Shown piece after piece: positions 35,211 through 43,109 of a stretch of DNA of 43,910 nt. How positions within the stretch are numbered: the stretch's first letter is position 1; each line of letters opens with the position of its first letter. A program made the translations under genes and the position numbers. The DNA comes from Zeimonas sp039807785. Its GTDB lineage: Bacteria > Pseudomonadota > Gammaproteobacteria > Burkholderiales > Burkholderiaceae_E. The DNA lies in NCBI GenBank assembly GCA_039807785.1, contig JBDHRX010000006.1, positions 1 to 43,910 on the forward strand, given 5' to 3'. Under the pieces are notes generated by a model. The model saw only the letters and a program-made list of their open reading frames with translations. It searched no databases and was not told the DNA's origin.

Positions 35211-35458
35211 CCCCTTCCTTTTCTTCAAGTATTACCTTCGATAGCCGCGCCAAGTCCCTCATTCATCGATGGAAAGGCGGGCGATGGCTAGCTTCAACAA
35301 CGACGGCTAAGTCCCTGTTACGACAAGGAAAAACCCTTTCGGCGACTTGCCTTGCCCAGCACTTTTCCGTACAGTGCAGATTCGTGTAGAAAAGTGCATT
35401 TTTGTGGGGTGACCCCGCTGCCAGGTGGGGCCCACGCGTTAGGGCGGGTCGGAAGGAC
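35211..35458 (+). promoter_or_regulatory. rnpB-mraZ spacer with promoter candidates
   Basis: This 248-nt spacer is markedly less GC-rich than its surroundings. After CCCCTTCCTTTTCTT it holds two copies of AAGTCCCT (35254-35261 and 35310-35317), then TTGCCT (35347-35352) and TACAGT (35370-35375) 17 bp apart, a good candidate for the promoter of the division cluster. TTTTCC/TGTAGA (35363/35385) is a weaker second one. GTGGGGTGACC and GGTGGGGCCCAC (35404-35433) have TGGG words 21 bp apart; MraZ binds TGGG repeats in other bacteria, but with shorter spacing. Confidence 0.5.
35359..35397 (+). terminator. 9-bp inverted repeat with T-tract before mraZ
   Basis: GCACTTTTC (35359-35367) and GAAAAGTGC (35389-35397) are perfect 9-bp arms around a 21-nt loop, followed directly by ATTTTT (35398-35403). 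The layout is that of an intrinsic terminator or attenuator, about 150 nt beyond rnpB and 55 nt before mraZ. It also overlaps the best -10 candidate, so it could instead be an operator. The stem is AT-rich compared with the genome. Confidence 0.5.
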
Positions 35459-35887
35459 ATGTTCCAGGGAAGTTCCGCGCTGTTGCTCGACGCCAAGGGT
35501 CGCATGACGATCCCGGCGCGGCATCGGGACGCGCTTTCCAAGCAGTGTGAGGGCTTGCTCACATTGACGCGCCACCCCGACGGCTGCCTGCTCCTGTTCC
35601 CGCGGCCGGTCTGGGACGTCCATCGCGACCGCCTCGCCGCCATGCCGATCGCCGCGCGCGGCTGGGCGCGGATCTTCCTGGGCAATGCGCTGGACGTCGA
35701 CATGGATGCGACCGGACGCATCCTGATCTCGCCCGAGCTGCGCGGCGCCGTGTCGCTGAACCGCGAGGTGATGCTGCTCGGCATGGGCAGCCACTTCGAG
35801 ATCTGGGATGCGGGGACGCTGGCCGCGAAAGAGCGCGAGACGCTCGCCGCCGGGATGCCCGATGCGATCGCGAACTTCAACTTCTGA
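35459..35887 (+). CDS. mraZ: transcriptional regulator MraZ
   Basis: 142-residue DNA-binding protein with two AbrB-like halves, oligomeric, controlling its own division/cell-wall operon. Seen: MFQGSSALLLDAKGRMTIPARHRD (first DxxGR) and ALDVDMDATGRILISPELR (second DxxGR). GGAAGGA lies upstream of the ATG. First gene of the cluster; the next start (rsmH) is 3 nt after its stop. Confidence 0.96.
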   Translation: MFQGSSALLLDAKGRMTIPARHRDALSKQCEGLLTLTRHPDGCLLLFPRPVWDVHRDRLAAMPIAARGWARIFLGNALDVDMDATGRILISPELRGAVSLNREVMLLGMGSHFEIWDAGTLAAKERETLAAGMPDAIANFNF

Positions 35888-35890
35888 GCG

Positions 35891-36883
35891 GTGGGCCCGG
35901 ACCGTGACCCGCAGGACGATCAGGAGGCCGGTCGGTACGGTCACCAGTCGGTGCTGCTCGACGAGGCGGTCGGGGCGTTGGCGATCCGGGCCGATGGCTG
36001 CTATGTCGACGCGACCTTCGGGCGCGGCGGCCACAGTCGCGCGATCCTCGCCCGCCTGGGGCCGCACGGGCGACTGCTCGCGCTCGACCGCGACCCCGAA
36101 GCGGTCGCCGCCGGCCGCGCCTGGCGCGACCCGCGTTTCGCGATCGAGCACGTCCGCTTCTCGGCGCTCGACGCGGTGCTCGACGCGCGCGGCATCGATC
36201 GGGTCGACGGCGTGCTGCTCGATCTCGGCGTCTCTTCGCCGCAGCTGGACGATCCGGCGCGCGGCTTCAGTTTCCGTGGGGACGGACCGCTCGACATGCG
36301 CATGGACCCGACGCGCGGTGTCTCCGCGCGCGAGTGGCTGCTGGGCGCGTCCGTGGACGACATCGCGAAGGTGGTGAGGGACTATGGGGAAGAACGGCTT
36401 GCTGTTCAGATTGCAGAGGCGATTGCTGCTCGCTGCCGGGATGCCGGCGAGCAGGCCCTTCGCACGACCGGAGAGCTTGCCGCGCTCGTGGCGGGCGTCG
36501 TCCGGCGCCGCGGCGGGCGGGCGGAGGTGGGCAAGGACCCGGCCACCCGCACCTTTCAGGCTCTACGGATTCACGTCAATCAGGAGCTTGAGGAGCTCGC
36601 GCTAGTCCTCGGGAAGGCGGTCGCGCGCCTGGCGCAGGGCGGGCGGCTGGTCGTCATCAGTTTTCATTCGCTGGAAGACCGGATGGTCAAGCAGTTCATT
36701 GCGCACGAGACCGGACGCGACGCGCCCCGCGATCCCGTGACCGGCGCGGCGCGGCCCGATGCGGCGCCGCGCCTGCGGGCGATCGCCCGCGTGTTGCCGG
36801 GCGTGCCGCGGGGGAAGGGGCGCGCGCGGCCGGCCAACCCGCGCGCGCGCTCCGCGGTGATGCGCGTGGCCGAGCGCGCCTGA
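35891..36883 (+). CDS. rsmH: 16S rRNA (cytosine-1402-N4)-methyltransferase
   Basis: SAM-dependent methyltransferase acting on C1402 of 16S rRNA, 330 residues. Seen: HQSVLLDEAV, SAM motif VDATFGRGGHS, GVLLDLGVSSPQLDDPARGFSF, DMRMDPTRG, ATRTFQALRIHVNQEL and VVISFHSLEDRMVKQF. Translation starts at GTG 35891; no closer ATG fits. A stretch around 36383-36600 uses far more A/T-ending codons than the rest of the window (12 of the 20 codons at 36383-36442), although the encoded protein is normal. The C-terminus RPANPRARSAVMRVAERA is typical. Confidence 0.96.
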   Translation: MGPDRDPQDDQEAGRYGHQSVLLDEAVGALAIRADGCYVDATFGRGGHSRAILARLGPHGRLLALDRDPEAVAAGRAWRDPRFAIEHVRFSALDAVLDARGIDRVDGVLLDLGVSSPQLDDPARGFSFRGDGPLDMRMDPTRGVSAREWLLGASVDDIAKVVRDYGEERLAVQIAEAIAARCRDAGEQALRTTGELAALVAGVVRRRGGRAEVGKDPATRTFQALRIHVNQELEELALVLGKAVARLAQGGRLVVISFHSLEDRMVKQFIAHETGRDAPRDPVTGAARPDAAPRLRAIARVLPGVPRGKGRARPANPRARSAVMRVAERA

Positions 36884-36925
36884 GCGCGCGATCACCGGCA
36901 TCCGAGGCATTTCGAGGAGACATCC

Positions 36926-37285
36926 ATGACCCGCGCGAACATCCTGCTTTCGGCCCTGCTCGTCGTCTGCGCGCTCGGCCTGGTGACGTCGCAATACCAT
37001 GCCCGCAAGCTGTTCATCGACGTCGAGCGCGCGCAGGCGCAGGCCGCGCAGCTCGAGGTGGGCTGGAACCAGCTGCAGGTCGAGCAGACCACGCTCGCGA
37101 AGGCGGCCCTGATCGATGCCAAGGCGCGGCGCGAATTGACGATGCAGTCGATCTCCTCGGAGCGCACGCTGCACCTGGTGGTCGATCCGGTGGACCGCGT
37201 CGTGCGCCTCGGCACCCCGCTGCCCGACCTGGCCGTCGCCGGCGCCCGGCCGCCCGCGAAGGGCAAGCCCTCCGGAGCCCGCTGA
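36926..37285 (+). CDS. ftsL: cell division protein FtsL
   Basis: Bitopic inner-membrane protein, 119 residues, that with FtsB and FtsQ activates the septal synthase FtsWI. Seen: a short cytoplasmic start MTRAN, one membrane segment ILLSALLVVCALGLVTS (about 6-22), then a coiled-coil stretch ARKLFIDVERAQAQAAQLEVGWNQLQVEQ and IDAKARRELTMQ. GAGGAGA lies before the ATG. The stop abuts the ftsI start. The C-terminal Pro/Lys tail is variable. Confidence 0.93.
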   Translation: MTRANILLSALLVVCALGLVTSQYHARKLFIDVERAQAQAAQLEVGWNQLQVEQTTLAKAALIDAKARRELTMQSISSERTLHLVVDPVDRVVRLGTPLPDLAVAGARPPAKGKPSGAR

Positions 37286-39031
37286 ATGGCGCGTCACTCC
37301 CGTCGCAACGTTCCCTTCGCGTCGAATCCCCTGCTGCAGGTCAGGCTGCCGGCCTGGCGCTCGCAGCTGGTGATGCTGCTGGTCGCGATCGCGTTCGTCG
37401 CGCTGGGCGCGCGCGCCGTCTGGCTGCAGGTGTTCTCGCAGAACTTCCTGCAGAAGCAGGGCGAGATGCGCTACACCAAGACGCTCGAGCTGCCGGCTTC
37501 GCGCGGCAAGATCTTCGACCGCAACGGCGTCGTCCTGGCCTCGAGCCTGCCGGCGCGGGCGGTGTGGGCGATTCCCGAGCAGGTCGACGCGACGCCGCAG
37601 CAGATCTCCGCGCTGGCGAAGCTGCTGGGCGTCGGGGAGCGCGAGCTGCGCCGCAAGCTCGCCGAGGAGGACCGCAGTTTCGTCTACTTGAGGCGGCAGG
37701 TCGACGCCGCGGTCGCCGAGCGGATCGGGGCGCTGCAGATCCCGGGCATTCACCAGCAGCGCGAGTACAAGCGCCACTACCCGCAGGGCGAGACCTTCGC
37801 GCACGTCGTCGGCTTCACCAACGTCGAGGACATCGGCCAGGAGGGCGTGGAGCTCGCGCGCAACCCGGACCTGGCCGGGCGCCCGGGCAGCCGGCGCGTG
37901 ATCCGGGATCGTCTCGGGCGCGTGATCGAGGACGTCGGCGCGGTGCGCGAGCCGCACAACGGGCGCGACCTGTCGCTGTCGATCGACAGCAAGATCCAGT
38001 TCCTCGCCTTCGACGCGCTGCGCGAGGCGGTGCAGTCGAACAAGGCGCAGGCGGGCGCCGCCGTGGTGATCGACGCGCGCACCGGCGAAGTGCTGGCGCT
38101 CGCCAACTGGCCGACCTACAACCCGAACCAGCGCGGGCAGTTGTCGGGTGCGCAGCTGCGCAACCGCGCGATCACCGACACCTTCGAGCCGGGCTCGACG
38201 ATGAAGCCGTTCACCGTCGCCCTGGCGCTCGATCTCGGCCAGGTGAGCCCCGGCACCGTGATCCAGACCGCGCCGGGACGGATGACGATCGGGCCGAACA
38301 CGATCGGCGACGCGCATCCGCACGGGCCGCTGACGGTGGAGCAGGTGGTGCAGAAGTCGTCGAACGTCGGCACCGCGAAGATCGCGTTGAACATGCCGGC
38401 GCGGAAGATGTGGGAGATGTACACCGAGCTGGGCTTCGGGCAGGCCCCCCGGGTCGGCTTCCCCGGCGCGGTGGCCGGCCGCGTGCGGCCGTACCGCAAC
38501 TGGCGGCCGATCGAGCAGGCGACGATGTCCTACGGCTACGGGCTGTCGGTCTCGCTGCTGCAGCTCGCGCGCGCCTACACCGTGTTCGCCAACGACGGCG
38601 AGCTGCTGCCGCTCACGATGTTCAAGGTCGACGAGACGCCGGCGGGCCAGCGCGTGCTCACGCAGAAGACCGCGCGCGCGGTCCGGCACATGCTCGAGCT
38701 CGCGGCCGGGCCGGGCGGCACGGCGCCCCAGGCGCAGATCTCCGGATACCGGGTCGCGGGCAAGACCGGTACCGCCCACAAGCGCGACAACGGCCGGTAC
38801 GTCAACAAGTACCTGGCGTCGTTCGTCGGGTTCGCGCCGGCGTCCGATCCGCGCGTGATCGTCGCGGTCATGGTCGACGAGCCGACTGCCGGAAAATACT
38901 ACGGCGGGCAGGTGGCGGCGCCGGTGTTCGCGCGGATCGTCGGTGATGCGCTGCGCACGTTGCGCGTGGCGCCCGATGCGCCGATGGCGCAGCTCGTGGT
39001 GCCGGCCGAGGCGGTGAAGGAGAGCATGTGA
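37286..39031 (+). CDS. ftsI: peptidoglycan transpeptidase FtsI (PBP3)
   Basis: Septum-specific class B penicillin-binding protein, 581 residues. Seen: one N-terminal membrane helix at about 27-45 (LVMLLVAIAFVALGARAVW), the pedestal domain with ASRGKIFDRNG, and the transpeptidase: nucleophile Ser304 in STMK, SSN at 358-360, KTGT at 493-496. It cross-links peptidoglycan in the periplasm at the septum together with FtsW. Starts immediately after ftsL and its stop overlaps the murE GTG. Confidence 0.97.
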   Translation: MARHSRRNVPFASNPLLQVRLPAWRSQLVMLLVAIAFVALGARAVWLQVFSQNFLQKQGEMRYTKTLELPASRGKIFDRNGVVLASSLPARAVWAIPEQVDATPQQISALAKLLGVGERELRRKLAEEDRSFVYLRRQVDAAVAERIGALQIPGIHQQREYKRHYPQGETFAHVVGFTNVEDIGQEGVELARNPDLAGRPGSRRVIRDRLGRVIEDVGAVREPHNGRDLSLSIDSKIQFLAFDALREAVQSNKAQAGAAVVIDARTGEVLALANWPTYNPNQRGQLSGAQLRNRAITDTFEPGSTMKPFTVALALDLGQVSPGTVIQTAPGRMTIGPNTIGDAHPHGPLTVEQVVQKSSNVGTAKIALNMPARKMWEMYTELGFGQAPRVGFPGAVAGRVRPYRNWRPIEQATMSYGYGLSVSLLQLARAYTVFANDGELLPLTMFKVDETPAGQRVLTQKTARAVRHMLELAAGPGGTAPQAQISGYRVAGKTGTAHKRDNGRYVNKYLASFVGFAPASDPRVIVAVMVDEPTAGKYYGGQVAAPVFARIVGDALRTLRVAPDAPMAQLVVPAEAVKESM

Positions 39032-40563
39032 TCGACGAGACCGGGCAGTCGGCGGCGACCGCGACCGCGACCGCGCTCGGGCGATGGCTGCGCGAGGTGC
39101 TCGGGCCGGGCGCGGCGCTGGTGGCCGACAGCCGCGCGGTGCGCCGCGGCGACGCGTTCCTCGCGTGGCGCGGTGATCGCCATGACGGCCGCGACCACAT
39201 CGGCCAGGCGATCTCGCGCGGCGCGGCGGCGGTCCTCTACGAGAGCGATCCGTCGGTCTCGACCGGAGCCGTCGCGAGCCGCCCGGTGGCCGGGCTGAAG
39301 ACGCTGGCCGGACCGATCGCGGCCGAGTACTACGGGCACCCCAGCGAGCGCCTCGAGGTGGTCGCGGTGACCGGCACCAACGGCAAGACCAGCTGCACCC
39401 AGTGGATCGCGCGCGGGCTGGCGCAGGCCGGCCGGCGCGCCGCGGTGATCGGCACCCTGGGCAGCGGCATCATCGCGCCCGGCGAGGACGCGCCCGAGCT
39501 CGAGTCGTTCGGCCTGACCACGCCCGACGCGGTGGCGCTGCAGCGGATGCTCGCCGGCTTCGTCGAGCACGGCGTCGAGGTCGTCGCGATGGAGGCATCG
39601 TCGATCGGGCTGGACCAGGGCCGGCTCGAGGGCACGCGGATCGGCACCGCCGTCTTCACGAATCTCTCGCGCGATCATCTCGACTACCACGAGACCGAGG
39701 ACGCCTACCTCGCGGCCAAGCAGCGTCTGTTCGCCTGGCCGGGGCTGCACACCGCGGTCGTCAACGGCGACGATCCGGTCGCGCCGCGGATCCTGGAGTC
39801 GCTGCCGGAACCGGTGCAGACGGTGGCCTTCGGGCAGCTCCCGGGCGAGCACGGCTGGCGCGCGCGCCGCAAGCTGTCGGCGTACCAGATCGTCGAGGAG
39901 CGCAACGGCACGCAGGTCGCGGTGGGCGGCGACTGGGGGCGCGCGCAGGTGCGACTGCACGTGATCGGCCAGTTCAACGTCGTCAACGCGATGGCGGTCG
40001 CGGCCGTCTGGATCAGCCTCGGCGACGCCTTCGAGGACGCGATGCGGCGCCTGGAGCGGCTGCGTCCGCTGCCCGGCCGGATGGAGCAGCTGGCGGTCGA
40101 CGGCGGGCCGCTGGTCGTCGTCGACTACGCCCATTCGCCCGACGCGCTGATCAACGTGCTGCAGGCGCTGCGGCCGGTTGCCGAGGCGCGCGGCGGCGCG
40201 CTGTGGTGCGTGTTCGGCGCCGGCGGCGATCGCGACGCGGGCAAGCGGCCGATCATGGGCATGGTCGCCGAGCGCTTCGCCGACCGTGTCATCGTCACCA
40301 GCGACAACCCGCGCAGCGAGACGCCGTTCCGGATCGCTTCCGACATTCGCGCCGGCTTCACGCGCGAGCCCTGGCTCACCGAGCTCGATCGCGAGAAGGC
40401 GATCGGCAGCGCGCTGCTGGGCGCCGGCGCCGACGACGTCGTGCTGATCGCCGGCAAGGGGCACGAGACCTGGCAGGAGGTCGCCGGACAACGCCTGCCG
40501 TTCTCCGACGTCGAGGTGGCCCGCCGCTGCCTGCGGCGACGCCTGGAGGCGGTGCGTGTTTGA
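39028..40563 (+). CDS. murE: UDP-MurNAc-L-Ala-D-Glu:meso-diaminopimelate ligase
   Basis: Cytoplasmic Mur ligase adding the third residue to the peptide stem, 511 residues. Seen: DSRAVRRGDAF (UDP site), ATP P-loop GTNGKTSCTQW, the EASSIGLDQGRL and FTNLSRDHLDYH motifs, DYAHSPDAL, and TSDNPRSE, the DNPR motif that selects meso-diaminopimelate rather than lysine. Starts at GTG 39028, overlapping the ftsI stop, with AAGGAG upstream. Overlaps murF by 8 nt. Confidence 0.97.
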   Translation: MIDETGQSAATATATALGRWLREVLGPGAALVADSRAVRRGDAFLAWRGDRHDGRDHIGQAISRGAAAVLYESDPSVSTGAVASRPVAGLKTLAGPIAAEYYGHPSERLEVVAVTGTNGKTSCTQWIARGLAQAGRRAAVIGTLGSGIIAPGEDAPELESFGLTTPDAVALQRMLAGFVEHGVEVVAMEASSIGLDQGRLEGTRIGTAVFTNLSRDHLDYHETEDAYLAAKQRLFAWPGLHTAVVNGDDPVAPRILESLPEPVQTVAFGQLPGEHGWRARRKLSAYQIVEERNGTQVAVGGDWGRAQVRLHVIGQFNVVNAMAVAAVWISLGDAFEDAMRRLERLRPLPGRMEQLAVDGGPLVVVDYAHSPDALINVLQALRPVAEARGGALWCVFGAGGDRDAGKRPIMGMVAERFADRVIVTSDNPRSETPFRIASDIRAGFTREPWLTELDREKAIGSALLGAGADDVVLIAGKGHETWQEVAGQRLPFSDVEVARRCLRRRLEAVRV

Positions 40564-41932
40564 GCTGCGCGAAGCGCTCGGCTGGCTGTCCTCGGGGACG
40601 CTGTACGGCGACGGTTCGGCGCGCGTCGGCGGGGTCTCCACCGATACCCGCGGCGTCGCGCCGGGCGACCTGTTCGTCGCGCTGCGCGGCGAGCGCTTCG
40701 ACGCCCACGACTTCCTGGCACAGGCGCAGGCGGGCGGGGCCGCGGCGGTGGTCTTCGAGCGCTGGAAGGCCGGCATCCGCCTGCCGGCGATCCGGGTGGA
40801 CGACACGCGCCGGGCGCTGGGCGAGATCGGCCGCGGCTGGCGCGCGCGCTTCGATCTGCCGCTGGTCGCGGTGGCCGGGGCGAACGGCAAGACCACGGTC
40901 AAGGAGATGATCTCCGCGATCCTGGCCGAGCATTTCGGCGAGGCGCAGCGGCTCGCCACGCGCGGCAACCTCAACAACGACATCGGCGTGCCGCTCACGC
41001 TGCTGCGCCTGCGGCCGGCGCATCGCGCCGCGGTGGTCGAGCTGGGCACCAATCACCCGGGCGAGATCGCCTGGCTGGCCGGCGTGGCCCGGCCTACCGT
41101 GGCGCTGGTGACGAACGCGCAGCGCGAGCACCAGGAGTTCCTGCAGGGCGTCGAGGGATCGGCGCGCGAGAACGGGGCCGCGATCGCGGCGCTGGGCGCC
41201 GACGGCGTGGCGGTCTACCCGGGCGACGACCCGCAGGCGCCGGTCTGGCGCGAGCTCGCCGGCGCGCGCCGGCGCGTCGAGTTCGGGCTCGACGAGGACG
41301 TCCGCGCGCGCTATCCGGTGCGCGCGGCGCCGGACGCGCGCCCGGAGCGCTTCGAACTGGACCTGGCCGGTCGCCGCGTCGAGGTGCGATTGGCGATCGA
41401 TGGCGCGCACAACGTGCGCAACGCGCTGGCCGCCGCGGCCTGCGGCCACGCGCTGGGCATCGACGCGAGCGCGATCGCCGCCGGGCTGGCCCGGTTCCGG
41501 CCCGCCATGGGACGGCTGGCGCGCCTGCGCGGCGCCGGCGGCATGGTGCTGATCGACGACAGCTACAACGCGAATCCCGATTCGGTGCGCGCCGCGATCG
41601 ATGCGCTGGCCGCCTGCGCGGGGCGCCGGGTGCTGGTGCTGGGCGACATGGGCGAGGTCGGGGCGCAGGGGCCGCAGTACCACCACGAGGTCGGCGCCTA
41701 CGCGCGCGAGCGCGGGATCGGGCGCCTGCTCGCGCTGGGCGAGGCCAGCCGCGACAGCGTCCGGGCCTTCGGGCCGGACGGAGAGCACTTCGACGCGGTC
41801 GAGGCGCTGGTCGAGCGCGCCCGCGCGCTGTCGGGGGCCGACACCACGATGCTGGTCAAGGGGTCGCGCTTCATGAAGATGGAGCGCGTCGTGGCCGCGC
41901 TCGCCGGCTCGCCGCAGCGGAGCCCGCACTGA
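40556..41932 (+). CDS. murF: UDP-MurNAc-tripeptide:D-Ala-D-Ala ligase
   Basis: Mur ligase completing the pentapeptide precursor, 458 residues. Seen: VSTDTRGVAPGDLFVAL, ATP loop GANGKTTVKEM, RGNLNNDIGVPLTLL, ELGTNHPGEI, VTNAQREHQEF, DDSYNANPDSV (C-terminal ATP contact) and VLGDMGEVG. GTG start at 40556 with GGAGG seven bases upstream. Overlaps mraY by one nucleotide. Confidence 0.97.
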   Translation: MFELREALGWLSSGTLYGDGSARVGGVSTDTRGVAPGDLFVALRGERFDAHDFLAQAQAGGAAAVVFERWKAGIRLPAIRVDDTRRALGEIGRGWRARFDLPLVAVAGANGKTTVKEMISAILAEHFGEAQRLATRGNLNNDIGVPLTLLRLRPAHRAAVVELGTNHPGEIAWLAGVARPTVALVTNAQREHQEFLQGVEGSARENGAAIAALGADGVAVYPGDDPQAPVWRELAGARRRVEFGLDEDVRARYPVRAAPDARPERFELDLAGRRVEVRLAIDGAHNVRNALAAAACGHALGIDASAIAAGLARFRPAMGRLARLRGAGGMVLIDDSYNANPDSVRAAIDALAACAGRRVLVLGDMGEVGAQGPQYHHEVGAYARERGIGRLLALGEASRDSVRAFGPDGEHFDAVEALVERARALSGADTTMLVKGSRFMKMERVVAALAGSPQRSPH

Positions 41933-43101
41933 TGCTGCTCGAGCTGACCCAGTGGCTCGCCAAGGACATCCGGGCGTTCTCGGTGTTCGGCTACATTACC
42001 TTGCGGGCGGTCCTGGCGACCCTGACCGCGCTGGCGATCGGGTTGATCTTCGGTCCCGCGCTGATCCGCAAGCTGACGGCGATGAAGATCGGCCAGGCGG
42101 TGCGCAGCGATGGCCCGCAGACGCACCTGGTGAAGTCCGGCACGCCGACGATGGGCGGCGCGCTGATCCTGATCTCGATCGGCACCGCGACCCTGCTCTG
42201 GGCCGACCTGGCGAACCGCTTCGTCTGGATCGTCCTGGTGGTCACGCTCGGCTTCGGCTGGATCGGCTGGATCGACGACTACCGCAAGGTGGTGCATCGC
42301 AACCCGAAAGGCATGTCGGCCGGGGAGAAGTACTTCTGGCAATCGGTGATCGGCCTGGCCGCCGCGATCGCGCTCGCGTTCGCGGTGCCGGCGCAGTCGA
42401 ACGCGCAGGCCTGGACGCTGTTCGTGGACTGGGTGTCCGGCGGCTTCCAGGCCGGACTGCCGGCGCAGGCCGACCTGATCGTGCCGTTCTTCAAGCACGT
42501 CGCCTACCCGCTGGGCGTGTTCGGCTTCATCCTGCTGACCTACCTGGTGATCGTCGGGACGAGCAACGCGGTGAACCTCACCGACGGCGCCGACGGCCTG
42601 GCGATCATGCCGTCGGTGCTGGTCGGCTCCGCGCTGGGCATCTTCGCTTACGCGGCGGGCAACGCGGTCTTCGCGCGCTACCTGCTGATCCCGCACATCC
42701 CCGGCGCGGGGGAACTGACCGTGTTCTGCGCGGCGATCGCCGGCGCCGGGCTCGCGTTCCTCTGGTACAACGCCTATCCCGCGCAGGTGTTCATGGGCGA
42801 CGTCGGCGCGCTCGCGCTGGGCGCCGCGCTGGGCACGATCGCGGTGATCGTCCGGCAGGAGATCGTGCTGTTCATCATGGGGGGCGTGTTCGTCGTCGAG
42901 ACGCTCTCGGTGATGATCCAGGTGGGCTACTTCAAGTACACGAAGCGGCGCTACGGCGAGGGCCGGCGCATTTTCCGCATGGCGCCGCTGCATCATCACT
43001 TCGAGGTGGGCGGCGTCAAGGAGAGCCAGGTCGTCGTGCGGTTCTGGATCGTCACGATGATGCTGGTGCTGTTCGGCCTGTCGACGCTGAAGCTGCGCTA
43101 G
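41932..43101 (+). CDS. mraY: phospho-MurNAc-pentapeptide translocase
   Basis: Inner-membrane enzyme of 389 residues, ten predicted helices, making lipid I from UDP-MurNAc-pentapeptide and undecaprenyl phosphate. Seen: GTPTMGG, the Asp pair in WIDDYRKVVHRNPKG, NLTDGADGLA, YNAYPAQVFMGDVGALALG and MAPLHHHFE (HHH motif). ATG at 41932 shares one base with the murF stop. Followed by murD after 8 nt. Confidence 0.97.
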   Translation: MLLELTQWLAKDIRAFSVFGYITLRAVLATLTALAIGLIFGPALIRKLTAMKIGQAVRSDGPQTHLVKSGTPTMGGALILISIGTATLLWADLANRFVWIVLVVTLGFGWIGWIDDYRKVVHRNPKGMSAGEKYFWQSVIGLAAAIALAFAVPAQSNAQAWTLFVDWVSGGFQAGLPAQADLIVPFFKHVAYPLGVFGFILLTYLVIVGTSNAVNLTDGADGLAIMPSVLVGSALGIFAYAAGNAVFARYLLIPHIPGAGELTVFCAAIAGAGLAFLWYNAYPAQVFMGDVGALALGAALGTIAVIVRQEIVLFIMGGVFVVETLSVMIQVGYFKYTKRRYGEGRRIFRMAPLHHHFEVGGVKESQVVVRFWIVTMMLVLFGLSTLKLR

Positions 43102-43109
43102 GACCGGCG

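Noticed and set aside
35018..35389. 123-codon frame across rnpB and the mraZ spacer
   Set aside because: Lies mainly on the RNase P RNA, no ribosome site, composition unlike a protein.
35404..35433. MraZ autoregulatory box
   Set aside because: Only two TGGG words, 21 bp apart, against the closely spaced repeats of known boxes; kept as a remark only.
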